Source of the DNA: Porphyra umbilicalis
Lineage: Eukaryota; Rhodophyta; Bangiophyceae; Bangiales; Bangiaceae
Direction: 5' to 3'
DNA: 64,000 bases
Assembly: GCA_002049455.2 (NCBI GenBank)
Contig: KV918825.1
Coordinates: forward strand, 186,001-250,000
Made by a program: the position numbers and the translations under genes
The notes under the pieces: generated by a model
Told to the model about the DNA's origin: nothing
Database searches by the model: none
What the model saw: the letters and a program-made list of their open reading frames with translations, nothing else
In this document: positions 10,501-20,690 of the stretch, in pieces
Layout of the letters: the number at the start of each line of letters is the position of its first letter
Numbering within the stretch: position 1 is the stretch's first letter

Positions 10501-11433
10501 CCGGTTTGAAGGGGAAGGGTGGGGGGGGGGGTGTAAGACCACTGGGGTGGCAGCGCAGCCCGCGGGTTTGGGCGTGGAAGCGGGGAAGGGCGGCAAGAGG
10601 CCGCTGGCAGGTGTAGGTGTGTGTTTGGGGGGGAGGGGGTTGGGGGCGTTAGGCCACGGCCTGCCGCGGGTTTGGGCGTAGTTGGGGGGGAGGGCGGGGG
10701 GAGGCCGCCCTGGGCCCCGCCGCTCACCTGGAACGGGTGGCCACGGCGGTGGCGGCAGCGGCACGGGTGTGGGCGTAAGTTGGGGTGGGGGCGGGGGGGG
10801 GGTGGGGGTGTGTGTGGGGGGGGGACGCCACCTTGTGCTTTTCATGGACGCACGAACTGACGCCTCCCCTGGGCCCTTTTCTCGTCCTGTGCTACTCTTG
10901 ATTGCCTGTGATGAGCCCATTTTTTTCGTTCACGCGCTGGGGACATGACGCCCGCGCCTGTGGCGGGTGAGTTGGCCAGGAGATACGTGGAAGGCACGCA
11001 CCTGTGCTGAGGTTGACATGAACGGAGATGCAGTGCAGGTGCAGTATAAATGCAACCTGATCAATTCGACTTGGCCCGTTGCACAGCTCCGACTCGCCCG
11101 GGGCCCCAGCACCGCAGTTCAGAAGCAGCCACGGCTGTGCTTCCGGACACGACAGTGTCAGGGCGGTGTGCCCGGTGTCTGCGACAGTGTGTCTGACCAC
11201 CCGACACGGGTGCCAGACACAGCAGGCCGCTGATGTCAGGCTGTCAAGTGGCCTGCCTGGAAGGCAGCTCAAGTCAAGTGGCGACAACTTCATGCAAGTG
11301 ACGGCAAGTGGCGGCAAGCTCCATCCGTGACGGGATAACCGGCGGATGCCTGAACAAGAATTAGCGAGCCGTTAAGGCTTGAAGGAAGTAGGAAATAAAT
11401 TAATCAAATTACACATCCCCCCGCCGCAGCCGG
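10501..11433. other. G-rich tracts then non-coding spacer
   Basis: 10510-10830 has many G-runs of 6-10 that could form quadruplexes. 10850-11430 is ordinary sequence downstream of the transposase gene (minus strand) with no recognised feature. Confidence 0.45.
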
Positions 11434-13610
11434 TTAAACGGATGACATTGCTTTGCAAAGAATCCATGCATCTGGACTCACATATGACGACATCTGCAGG
11501 CCTGTCGTGCGAAGCTTTCGAAAATGCGATGGTCTGCGAAATGCAGCAGGAGTGCAGTGAGATGCGGCTGAGATGCGGTGGGCGCAGCTGCCGACGATGA
11601 CAGTGGCGGCCACACCCGCCGGCGGGCCGTCGCTGGCCCCAGGACTGTTCGCATTGCTCTTTGGACTGCCTCCGGCCGCACCGCCGCCGGCGGCGTGGCT
11701 GCATCCATCTCCCGACGGATCCGTCCCACTGCCCCCACCACCAGCGGCCCCGCCGCCGGCAGCGCCAACACCAGCGGCGTGGCTGCCACCATCAGCCATC
11801 AGACCCGTCCCACCGCCCCCACCCCCACCAGCCCCGCGGCCGGCTGCACCAGCACCGGCGGCGGCAGTACCACCATCAGCCATCATACCCGTCTCACCAC
11901 CGCCACCCCCACCAGCCCCGCCGCCGGCTGCACCAAAACCAGCGGCGGAAGCACCACCATCAACCATCATACCCGTCCCACCGCCCCCACCCCCACCAGC
12001 CTGACCGCCGGCTGCGCCAACACCGGCGGCGGGAGCACCACCATCAGGACCCAAACCTGTCTCAAAACCGCCACCCCCACCAGCCCCGCCGCCGGCTGCG
12101 CCAACATCAGCGGCGTGGCTGCCACCATCACCCATCATTCCCGTCCCACCGCCCCCACCTCCGCCAGCCCCGCCGCCGGCTGCGATAGCACCGGCGGCGG
12201 GAGCACCACCACCAGGACTCAAACCCGTCTCACCACCGCCACCCCCAGCAGCCCCGCCGCCGGCTGCGCCAGCACCGGCGGCGGGAGCACCACCAATAGG
12301 AATAAAACCCGTCCCACCCCTGCCACCCCCACCAAACCCGGCGCCGGCCGCAGCGCCGGCCGCACCACCGGCGGCGGCCGGGGTCTTAGCAGCCCCGTTC
12401 CCCACGTCCTCGGCTCCGCCACCGACTGCGCCTCCGCCGCCGCTACCGCCGGCCGCCGCCTGGGCAGTGGAGGCCATTCGAGTGCGTGACACGTACCCAT
12501 CGCGTCGCTTCTCCGTCACCATATTGTGTAAGATGGCCACCGACTTCGCGATGGTGACCATTGCCTCGACGGTGACATGCCGTGCGGGGTGTACAGCAAT
12601 GTGGAAGCGCGCATTTAGAACGGCATATAGCCATTCCACATCTTTCCTCAAAGCTTCTTGGAGCCGGTTGAATGTCGTCTCAACTTCTGTGGTGGGGTCG
12701 GGGAACGGAGACACGAAAAATGCGAAGGGAGGGTAAATTCCATCAACCAGATAATACAAAAGCGTTCGGGTGGTGCCGTTAGCTGTATATCAAAACGTAC
12801 GAGGCGGCCACTCGCCTCCCTTCACAGACAAATACAGAGGGGAAGCATGCATAACATTGAGGTCATTCTGAGAACCAGGGCAACCAACAAACAAATGCCA
12901 TATCCATAGGACCACATCGCAAACAGTTTCCATTACCGCAGAGCGTTTGCCGTGCCGATTATGATACATGCCGGCAGACGCCTTGGGGCAGTTCGCCCAC
13001 TTCCAATGGCTGCAGTCCAGCGATCCCATACACTCAGGCAATCTCCGTTGCGCATTGCGCTCCAGGATACGCTCCAGCTCGGCCGGGGTGGGGGGACGCA
13101 AATAAGCCGGACCAAACTCATCCACAATGAAACGTAGAAGCTCTCGAACAGACATAGCAATGGTCGATGCGGACAAACGAGCGTATGCATCAGTCCGATC
13201 GGGCGCCTCTCCGTAAGCAATCACTCGGTAGCCACCACCAAGGGGTGTGCCTGCGGTCTGCCCGTAGCGTTAATAAGTTGCGCAAAGAAGGGGCGACCCT
13301 TCACGGCGTGCTAGATACGCCAAAACACTGACCGGGGCACACGGAACCGTCTCTCAAAGTCCGCCTCGTCGAGTACGGGAGGGGAGCCGTCCAATTCAAA
13401 ATAGTCCCTCAAAATAGCTCGCAAACCTGATCGAAAATCACGGCGGCCAGGCACCGACTCAATATGCCGCCGCCGGCCGAGCCGCGACCGGGGGATGCGA
13501 CGACGATAGCGCCATAGCGCCTGCATGTGGGCCGCCACCGCGGTGGCAACTTCGCCGTCCATGGGGTCCGCCAGCATCGCATCCGCAGAGACGTCGAGTG
13601 GATCGTCCAT
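11434..13610 (-). pseudogene. PIF/Harbinger transposase (DDE_Tnp_4 type), copy A, broken
   Basis: The N-terminal part (13610-13311) contains LRAILRDYFELDG and FERRFRVPRSVFWRI, followed in frame by TAG. After a short damaged stretch with a frameshift and small loss, the catalytic core resumes at 13224. First acidic residue: GSLDCSHW (Asp codon 13015-13017). Second: GCPGSQNDLNVM (Asp codon 12862-12864). An in-frame TGA at 12790-12792 follows PPRTF. The last part has YYLVDGIYPPFAFFV and the third acidic residue in RKDVEWL (Glu codon 12634-12636). The C-terminal third is a Gly/Ala tail made of 28-residue repeats. All three catalytic residues survive, but at least two stops and one frameshift make this copy non-functional. 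The enzyme would cut and paste the element, acting with the SANT-like partner encoded convergently at 4327-5652. Confidence 0.85.
11640..12400. repeat. 84-bp coding tandem repeat in the transposase tail
   Basis: On the minus strand each 28-residue unit follows the pattern (G/E)TGMMxDGGxxAAGxGAAGGG followed by AGGGGG. About nine units are present. A Gly/Ala-rich tail with a different period (66 bp) occurs at the same place in the copy B transposase, so repeat growth at the C-terminus happened in both. Confidence 0.8.
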
Positions 13611-13614
13611 CGTG

Positions 13615-14350
13615 GGAAGAAGACGGTGTCGTCGACTGTGACGTCGTCCGTCGACACGGGCGTCGTGACGCGCCTGGCGCCGTCACACAATCACGCTGCG
13701 GGGCGCCAAAAGGACCTCGTCCCACTGCCCCCTCCGACAGGCCCACAAGTTTATCCCATCTCCCAGCCTCCAACGTCCTCAACCCCCCGCCGCGAGCACG
13801 GACAAAATCGATCTCGCGAGGCTGCAGAAACCAGTGCCTGGGGATACCGCCGCCGTGCCCTGCATCACGCTGTGCGCGCTACCGAGAGCGGCAGCGGAGC
13901 GACCCACCGCACCCCCAACGTGCGTCGAATGGGGGGTCCTGAACCGGTCAGACTCGGTCAGGCTTTTCTGGGTCTCGATGGTGATCGCCGAGATCGTAGA
14001 CGGCCCCGGAGAGCGCCAGTATCGGGCCTTAAGATTTCAAATCTGATCATGCCACGTGAGCTCGATTTCCGAAAGTACCTGAATCTGCAACAGCCAATGG
14101 CACGCCAGGAAAAAATGAGGAGGAGCAGCGGGTCCCCCTAAATCGGAGAGAAAATGGGGGACGGGGGCGCCTCCCCCCATTTCTGACTCATGAATGTCCG
14201 AGGACTTATCCGATTCAGACTAACTGTATTCAAGTTCTATCGGAGCGTTTCGGGGTGCCTGATGTAGCTGTGGGGCCCTCTCCATCCCCAAGAGCTGAAA
14301 TTAAGGCACGTGGCTCATTTATGAGACACATTTGTGACACGTCAGCGTAT
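13615..14350. other. Subterminal region of Harbinger A, transposase side
   Basis: Upstream of the transposase N-terminus; presumably holds its promoter. Only short frames occur and no protein similarity was recognised. A 13-base imperfect inverted motif (cccccattt ... aaatgggggacgggg) lies near 14140-14185. Confidence 0.4.
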
Positions 14351-14384
14351 TTGAACTGGGTGAATACGTTGTTGGGTGTGCTCT
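14351..14384 (-). repeat. Right terminal inverted repeat, Harbinger A
   Basis: Reverse complement of the left terminus at 248-283. Followed after 26 bp by the left terminus of element B. Confidence 0.7.
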
Positions 14385-14410
14385 CAGGGTGCGGCGGCAC
14401 TCGGTGTTCT

Positions 14411-14440
14411 GAGCACACCTAGCATTGATGGACTACCGAA
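14411..14440 (+). repeat. Left terminal inverted repeat, Harbinger B
   Basis: Starts gagcacacctagcattg and continues tggactacc. The reverse complement of 28455-28487 gives gagagcaaacctagcaatg then ggactatcc. The first bases match the termini of element A. Confidence 0.65.
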
Positions 14441-15517
14441 GCGTGTCTGTTTCATTGGTGCAACGTGTCAATAATCGCTTATTGGTCCACGAACCACCCT
14501 CTTGTCAATGTAACCGTGGCCCAAACAACGTCGAATTACCTCGAACCACCACCAACAATTTACATAATTCTTTCTCGATCCAATAGTCCGGGTGGCACAA
14601 CAGGGGTACATGTTCTCTCTGAAGGCGAACTACGGCACAGCACCCCTATTCAGGACACGAGGACTATCCTGGACGCCCTCCCATTGGCTGATCGTCAAAT
14701 GAGATGGATCAACCACGTGTCCCACGGCCTCGGATAACCTGAAACGCCGACCGACAAACGATCGCACGCTACAGACGGGGCTGTATCTGACATGGGACCG
14801 AACGTTTCACTGAGTGTTGGACGCTCCGAGACAGACACAGCCGGCTCGAGGCGTCGGAACGTATGCGCGAGGCACGGATGCCGGACGAAGGGACACACCA
14901 GTACCTTGACTCCATGGGCCGGATACATGACACCTGAACGAAACGAGCCGTTTCACATCGGGAAAAGTGGAGCACACGCGGGCCTGTCACGTTGACACGG
15001 TCTCGCGTTGGTCGCGGTGATGGCGCACTCAGCTAACAGAAAATCGAGTACCCAAGGTGACGAAGTGTCAAGGACCTTGCACTAAACAAGATACGTTGTC
15101 TCGGCATGGCGAAAACACGACTGCGGGAGTCGAATCCACAGTGTGTGGCAGGAAATCGTGCTTCGTGACTATCGGTCAACTTTCCGGTAAAGGTGTGTCG
15201 GTCAACTGTCCTCCTATTGTGACAGCCTCTGACACGTACTTGATTGTGGATTGTGTGGTCCAGGAGGGACCGTTTTGTTGAACAAGGGAGCATGCGTCAA
15301 ACTTCCTCCCCGTTGGTATGATGTGAGGGGTAGCGGCAGGTCCGATGTCCTGTATGGACCCGCCGATGCTCTGGGAGGGGTGGGGGCAGCAACGATATGC
15401 TGCTCAGGCGCGATGGCATTCTGGGGGTGGCGGGGCCGGCTGCTCAATCCGCGGCTGCACCCGTCGCGCTCCGTCCGCCAGCGACACGGAGGAGCACCGC
15501 GCTCGCGACAACGGTGA
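14441..15517. other. Subterminal region of Harbinger B, no gene
   Basis: Balanced-composition DNA between the terminus and the transposase gene, with only short frames. It probably contains the transposase promoter; no specific element was recognised. Confidence 0.4.
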
Positions 15518-15620
15518 CCGCCGTGCTTTCGACTGCCGTCCGACCGCCGTGCTCGCGACCACCGTGCTCGCGACCGCAGTGCTCGCGACCGCCGTGCTCG
15601 CGACCGCCGTGCTCCCGCCG
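15518..15620. repeat. 15-bp minisatellite ccgtgctcgcgaccg
   Basis: About six tandem copies of a 15-base unit with single-base variants, just upstream of the transposase start. On the minus strand it would read as a VASTA repeat. Confidence 0.85.
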
Positions 15621-16363
15621 CCGCGATCGCGTCGTGTGCGCAAGCACAGTACTCCAGCGCCCCGGACGGCGGTTCCATGGGGGGTGGTTTCATGTCACTG
15701 AGCGGATGGGAGGGGGAGGGGGGTGGCAACGACGACGTGGCGACATCAGCTGTCGCCGCAGAGCATGCTGGTACGCTCCTGGACTGGTGCCGTCGCGCTG
15801 TGGCGGCGCGACGTGTGCAGCGCCCGCGATACCGCGGCTCCACGCCCGGCCGGGTGGCCAACAGGCCCCGCAATTTCGAGCTTGGTCTGCACAGTATTCT
15901 GCGGGACTACGTCGGCGTGGATGGCCTTGCCCCAGTTTATGGCCTGCGGGAGTTTGAGCGTCGTGTTCGCGTGCCTACGCCGGTTTTCCTGTGCATTTAC
16001 CGCGCTATTGAGGACCGCCCGTTCTGGGTACAGAGCGTGAACGCGACCGGGCGGCCGCAAGCGTATCCTCTGCAAAAGCAGGTTGCAGCGTTCCGGGTGC
16101 TCGGGTATTGGGAGTCGTGCGATCACGCGGACGAGTACGCGCGGCTCTCCAGTTCAACAATATCTCGGGCAATGACGCTCTTCACAGAGTTCATCTTGGA
16201 CGAGTTCAGCCCCCGGTACCTGCGACCGCCCACCACGGCGGGAATCGGGAACATCCTCGCCCGAAACGCTGAGCGCCGGTTTTCTGGGTGTCTCGGGTCG
16301 CTCGACTGTTCTCACTGGCAGTGGTCTGCTTTCCCCAAGGGGCGTGCGGGCACCTACCAGGGC

Positions 16364-16368
16364 CGTGA
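16364..16368 (+). repeat. Target-site duplication CGTGA, left
   Basis: Identical to 16913-16917 on the other side of the solo LTR. Removing the LTR and one copy joins the transposase reading frame. Confidence 0.9.
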
Positions 16369-16912
16369 TGTTGAAACGCAGTGGGGATAGGGGATGGGGG
16401 ACCACGGTGAAGTGGTTGAGTGGCTTGAGCTTGTGTGTATGTGTGCGAACGTGCTTTGTTGGTTGTCTCTCCAAAGCGCCCCTCTTCCCATCAAGGGCAC
16501 TCCTCAAGTAGTCCAAGTCGGAGCACTCAAGCCCACCACGCAGCCCAAGCAGCTCGCCCGCGCACGCGCCCGCCCACACTCTAAATCAAAACGCTCACCA
16601 AATCAAAGCATCAGGGATCAAAGCGAAGCCCATGCAAATCAAAGCATCAGAAGCGCAAGAACAAAAAATGTGAAATCGCAAAAATTTCACTCAAAATCGC
16701 TCGGGTACAAATGTCGAATGCACCAGCGGTCATCAAACCGCGAGGAAGTCGCATGGGTAGCCTAGTGGGAAGTAGGCACCCACTTTCATTAGGCGTGACC
16801 TTCGGGTCGCGTCCGGGAGTCGGGGGTTCGAACCCTGTCAATACCTGGTTTCTTGAATTTTGCTTTTTACAGCAGGAGGGCTTACAGCGGCGTTCAGCAT
16901 GACGTTCCAACA
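16369..16912 (-). mobile_element. Solo Copia LTR, 544 bp
   Basis: Ends are TGTTG and CAACA, flanked by the 5-bp duplication CGTGA. The first 130 bases (plus strand) match the reverse complement of the 3' half of the Copia LTRs at 29120-29537 and 33582-33998: gggggaccacggt, a GT-repeat followed by gcgaac, then tcaccaaatcaaa and catgcaaatc. It is therefore a reverse-orientation LTR of the same or a closely related family, left by recombination between two LTRs. It is about 125 bp longer than those LTRs because it contains a tRNA-like segment. Confidence 0.85.
16756..16845 (+). repeat. tRNA-like (SINE-type) segment nested in the solo LTR
   Basis: Has an A-box-like ggtagcctagtggg, a D-arm gcct/aggc, a variable-arm hairpin gacc-ttc-gggtc and a T-arm with the B-box-like gggttcgaaccc, closed by ggta/tacc ends. 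Size and the long variable arm suggest descent from a Ser or Leu tRNA. The anticodon stem does not pair, so it is not a working tRNA. A tRNA-derived SINE inserted in the LTR is the likeliest reading. Confidence 0.6.
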
Positions 16913-16917
16913 CGTGA
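16913..16917 (+). repeat. Target-site duplication CGTGA, right
   Basis: Pairs with 16364-16368. Confidence 0.9.
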
Positions 16918-17559
16918 TGGCCAGCGGTCCATCGTGATTGAGGCTATCCGTGACGAGGACACTTGGATATAAATCGTTTTTTTTCTGGATGTCCCGGGAG
17001 CCTGAATGATATTGACGTCCTGTACCAATCTCCGTTGTATATGGATATGATCACCGGGAAATGGCCCCCGCGTGACTGTCCGTTCACTGTGAATGAAAAT
17101 ACCCGCACCTTCCTATATTACCTAGTGGATGGCATTTATCCTCGCTTCGCGTTTTTTGTCGCCCCTTATCCGAACCCCCAAACTCGAGAGCAACGGACTT
17201 TCAACCGCCTGCAAGAGGCGCTACGCAAGGACGTGGAGCGCCTCTTCGGGATCCTAACGGCACGCTTGCACATTATGCTGCAACCGTGCCGGTACTCGGC
17301 GGTACCTCGAATGGTGCTGACCACGCAAACCGTTGCAACTTTGCATAACATGGTTGTCGAGTGCCGCCGCGACGGGTTCGTGTCGCGATCGCGCTCGTCG
17401 GTGTACGGGGGGGTGGCGGCGGGGCTGTTGGGGCGGGGGCCGCCGGAGCGGCGGAGGCGGATGGGGCGGACGGGGAGGGCGGCACCGCCGATGCGGGCGG
17501 CGCCGCGGGCGCGGGCGCCGCCGGTAGCGGAGGGGGAGTGACGGACGGTAGTGCTGCGG

Positions 17560-17915
17560 GCGGCGCCGAGGCGGGCGCGGGCGCCGCCGGTGGCGGTGGT
17601 TGAGCGGCGGGGGCTGGTGGGGCGGGCGGCACCGACGCGGGCGCGGGCGCTGCCGGTGGCGGTGTTGGAGCGGCGGGCGCTGGCGGGGCGGGCGGCACCG
17701 ACGCGGGCGCAGGCGCCGCCGGTGGCGGTGGTCGAGCAGCGGGCGCTGGTGAGGCGGGCGCCGCCGACGCTGGCGCGGGCGCCGCCGGTGCCGGCCCTGG
17801 AGCGGCGGCTTGTGGTGTGGCCGGTGCCGCCGACGCAGGTGCGGGCACAGCCGGTGGCGGCGCTGCAGCGGGGGCCGCTGGCATTACAGGGGCCGTCGGG
17901 GCTGGTGCGGGTGTG
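17560..17915. repeat. 66-bp tandem repeat in the transposase B tail
   Basis: About five units of gcgccgccggtggcggtg, then a gcggcgggcgctgg block and a gcggcaccgacgcgggc block. Translates as a Gly/Ala-rich 22-residue repeat (GTDAGAGAAGGG...) in the tail frame. Confidence 0.75.
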
Positions 17916-17919
17916 CTAG

Positions 17920-18300
17920 GGGATCTAGAGCAGACCCCCGGCGTCCCGCCCCCTCAAGTCGAAGGCTGTCAAGTGGCGCCAATCCGCGAGTTTATGCGCA
18001 TTTGTCATGGCCACCGGCGAGGCAAAATACGTCGCAGAGCACAAGGCGCTTCGCGAAGACCTGTGTGCGCATGTTTTTCCGCAGCGAGGTGAGCTGCTGG
18101 AGCCGTATGTTGATTGAGCCTTGGTGTCTGTTCTTTTTTCGCGTCATCTGCCTCTTTGTCGCCATCTTTTTGTGATCTGGTACGATGGGCACCATCTTCT
18201 CTACTCAGTGGTCTTGTGTCTCTCGCTACGTTCGAAAAGCAGTGATTCAACAGGTGCGATGGTGTGATGTTCCCCTTTTCCTTTCTGTTTTTATTTGCGA
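17920..18300. other. Spacer after transposase B
   Basis: Balanced DNA with T-rich patches (18120-18180). Likely the 3' untranslated region and terminator of the transposase transcript; no clear polyadenylation signal. Confidence 0.35.
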
Positions 18301-18479
18301 TGGCGACCGCACAGAGTTGGGCGGCGGCAGCCGCTGCCCTTGTGGCGCTTGCACGAAGGCGGCCGCACGAGCGGCCGACAGCCGGAGATGCTTGTGCTGC
18401 ATGGAACGCGCAGCGGCCGCCGCCCTTGTTGCTGCTCCAAGGTGGCCGCCGCACTGACTCTTGTTGCCGCCGCACCTGT

Positions 18480-19700
18480 TGTTGATTCGCGGCGGCAGCC
18501 GCACCTGTTGTTGCGCGGCGGCCGCCGCACTTGTCATCGTTGCGCTGCTGCTGCCGACGTGCGTCCGCATTTGTTGCTGTCGAGCGGCGCGCCGGCCGCT
18601 GCCTTTGCTATCGCTGCGCGGCCGCCGCCGCACGTCACGTTTCGCGGTGGCCGCCACACTTGTCGTTACGCTGCGGCCGCCGCCCTTGGTGTTGTTGTGA
18701 GGCGGCTGCCGCACTTGCTTTTGCGTCCAGGCGATGTGCCGGGCGGCACCAGCCTCTGGTCTGGATGCACGGCGGCCGCCGCACATCTTGTTGTTGCGCT
18801 GCGGCCGCCGTTTAACCGGGCGCGTCGCGGCGACCGCAGCCCGTGCTGTTGCTGAGCGGCAGTCGCCGCACGTGTTGTCGTGGAGCAGCGCGACAGCCGC
18901 CACACTTGTTGCTGCTGTGCGGCGGCCGCCGCCCTTATTGTCACTGCGTGCCGCCGCCGCACGTGGTCCGACGCGGCGGCCGCCACACTTGTTGTTGCGC
19001 TGCGGCGGTCGCCCTTGGTGTGGTTGCACGGCGGCCGCCGCGCGACTTGGGTATCGCTGCGGCCGCCGTGTAAACGGGCGCGGCGCGGCGACCACAGCCC
19101 GTGCTGTTGCTGAGCGGCGGCCGCCGCACGTACTGTCGTGAAACGGGGCGGCGGCCGCCACAATTGGTGCTGATGTGCGGCGGCCGCCTCCCTTGTTGTC
19201 ACTTCGCGGCCGCCGCCGCACGTGGTTCGGCGCGGCGGCCGCCACACTTGTTGTTGCGCTGCGGCGGTCGCCCTTGTTGTGGTCGCACGAAGGCCGCCGG
19301 GCGACTCGGGTATCGCTGCCGCTGCCGTGTAAACGGGCGCGGCGGGGCGACCCCCGCAAGTGTTGTCGCTCAGCGGCGGCCGCCGCTCGTATTTGTGTGG
19401 ACCAGCGCGACGGACGCGACACTTGTTGCTGCTGTGCGGCGGCCGCCGCTCTTCTTGTCACTTCGCGGCCGCCGCCGCACGTGGTCCGGCGAGGCGGCCG
19501 CCACACGTGTTGATGTGCTACGAGGGTCGCCCTTGGTGTGGTTGCATGGCGGCCGCCGCGCGACTTGGGTATCGCTGCGGCCGCAGTGTCAACGGGCGCG
19601 GCGCGGCAACCGCCGCACGTGTTGTCGCTCAGCGGCGGCCGCCAAACGTGTTGGTGCAGCGCATCACGACGGCCGCCGCGCTTGTTGAGGATGTGAGGCA
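18480..19700. repeat. About 260-bp macrosatellite rich in GCGGCCGC palindromes
   Basis: The phrase cgcacgtggt(c/t)cg(a/g)cg recurs at about 18957, 19217 and 19478, spacings of 260 and 261 bp; a more diverged unit lies further left. Each unit holds several GCGGCCGC or GCGGCGGCCGCC palindromes spaced by cac-ttgttg phrases. A 593-residue antisense frame crosses the array but reads only as Arg/Ala/Pro repeats. Confidence 0.8.
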
Positions 19701-19739
19701 TGCCGTATCGCTGCTTATGTCGTAAAGGCCCCGTCTCCT

Positions 19740-20690
19740 TTCCCAACCCCAGCCACTGCGGCAAGGCCGGGCCCATTCTCCCCCTCCTCACTCGCAACCG
19801 CGTCGCCAGGACGGAAGCCGTCCCCCCCAGCCACACAAGTAACCGCAGCGCCGTGCGGCTGCCGGTGGGAGGCGTCGCGAAAGCAGCGGCCGCCAGCTCT
19901 GGCAGTGGGCGCTGGTAGCCGCTGCACACACAGCACAATGTTGGGGCACATGTCTCCGCCCCCAATGAATGCACCACATCGCCGTCCATGCCGCGCCACC
20001 CAGCTGTCCGCGAGGGCGGTGCGCACACGCGGCCAAAGGTCCGCTACATCCGCACCTTCTCCCCTGGCGGGCGCACACACGCGGTCTGTCGTCGGCCGGC
20101 GGTGGGCGATCTTGCGATCGCTGCGGCCGCCAGCGCTCGCACTGGGCTCTGGCGGCCGCCGGACACACGGCGCAAACACAAGTCCCATCTGTCCACCCGA
20201 CTAACGCAGCGTCGTACGCACCGAGCCACTCAGCTATCCGCGCGGGTGGCACGCGTGGACGCATGCGGCCTAAGCTCCGGCGCATCCCCGCCCCCCTCCA
20301 CACAGGCACGCAGGCTGTCAGCTGTCGGCCGCCGGTGGGCGGCCACGCTATAGCGGCGGCCGAGAGCTCTCGCAGTTGGCGCGCAGGCAGGTGCTGCACA
20401 CACAGCGCAAATGATGGAATGGGCGGATCCCCCCAGCCACACCGGCGACCACTCTGGTGCGGGCCGCGCCACTCAGAAGGCTGCGCGAGCGGCGGGCGCG
20501 GAGGCACGTGGGCACTGGTCTGCCGCATCCCTCCCCCCCCGCCCCCAGGAGGCACGCGCGCGGTTGCCGCGCGGCCGTCGGTGGGCGGCCTCGTCGTGGC
20601 CGCGGCTTCCAGCGCTTGCAATGTGCGCTGTCGACAGACCCACGGGCGCCTTTGCAGCCTTGATTTGGTGGATTGGCTGGATGGTGACAG
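19740..20690. repeat. About 235-bp tandem repeat, four units
   Basis: The phrase around g(c/t)ggcg followed by gctgcacacacagcgcaaa recurs near 19893, 20132, 20371 and 20607. Units are only about 65-75 percent alike, so this array is older than the 260-bp array beside it. Confidence 0.65.

Larger units (their letters stand above)
248..14384. mobile_element. Giant PIF/Harbinger-like DNA transposon, copy A (about 14.1 kb)
   Basis: The limits are set by an inverted repeat. The 19 bases agagcacacccaacaacgt at 248-266 recur exactly in reverse complement at 14366-14384, and similarity extends inward to about 34 bases. Between them lie the two genes diagnostic of PIF/Harbinger elements: a SANT/Myb-like protein (4327-5652, plus) and a DDE_Tnp_4-type transposase (11434-13610, minus), facing each other. 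The remainder is tandem-repeat arrays and GC-rich filler, so the element is several times larger than usual members of the superfamily (about 3-6 kb). The 3-bp flanks are TTA on the left and TCA on the right, so the TWA target duplication typical of the family is not clean. The boundary assignment is inferred from the terminal repeats and the gene content. Confidence 0.7.
15677..17541 (+). pseudogene. PIF/Harbinger transposase, copy B, split by a solo LTR
   Basis: Residues 1-230 (15677-16368) are intact and include ILRDYVGVDG, FERRVRVPTPVFL, RFSGCLGSLDCSHW (first catalytic Asp, codon 16304-16306) and FPKGRAGTYQGRD. At that point a 544-bp solo LTR is inserted. Coding sense resumes at 16918 with GQRSIVIEAIRDEDTW. 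A frameshift lies near 16969-16978. The core then continues through GCPGSLNDIDV (second Asp, codon 17008-17010), YYLVDGIYPRFAFFV and RKDVERLF (Glu, codon 17236-17238). A second frameshift in a G-run near 17407 moves into the Gly/Ala tail frame that resembles copy A's tail. The match to copy A is clear over the whole core. The catalytic triad is present but the gene cannot make a full protein. Start taken at 15677 because upstream sequence is minisatellite; a nearby downstream start is possible. Confidence 0.85.

Noticed and set aside
9348-10727. 459-codon Ala-rich and 444-codon Gly-rich frames on opposite strands
   Set aside because: Both are by-products of a GGC/GCC-rich array; neither has non-repetitive sequence.
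245-14387. TTA target duplication for Harbinger A
   Set aside because: Left flank is TTA but right flank is TCA, so a clean duplication cannot be claimed.
16756-16845. Functional tRNA gene
   Set aside because: The anticodon stem does not pair and the segment is inside an LTR; kept only as a tRNA-derived repeat.
18247-20028. 593-codon minus frame
   Set aside because: Crosses the 260-bp macrosatellite and the older 235-bp array; no domain-like segment.
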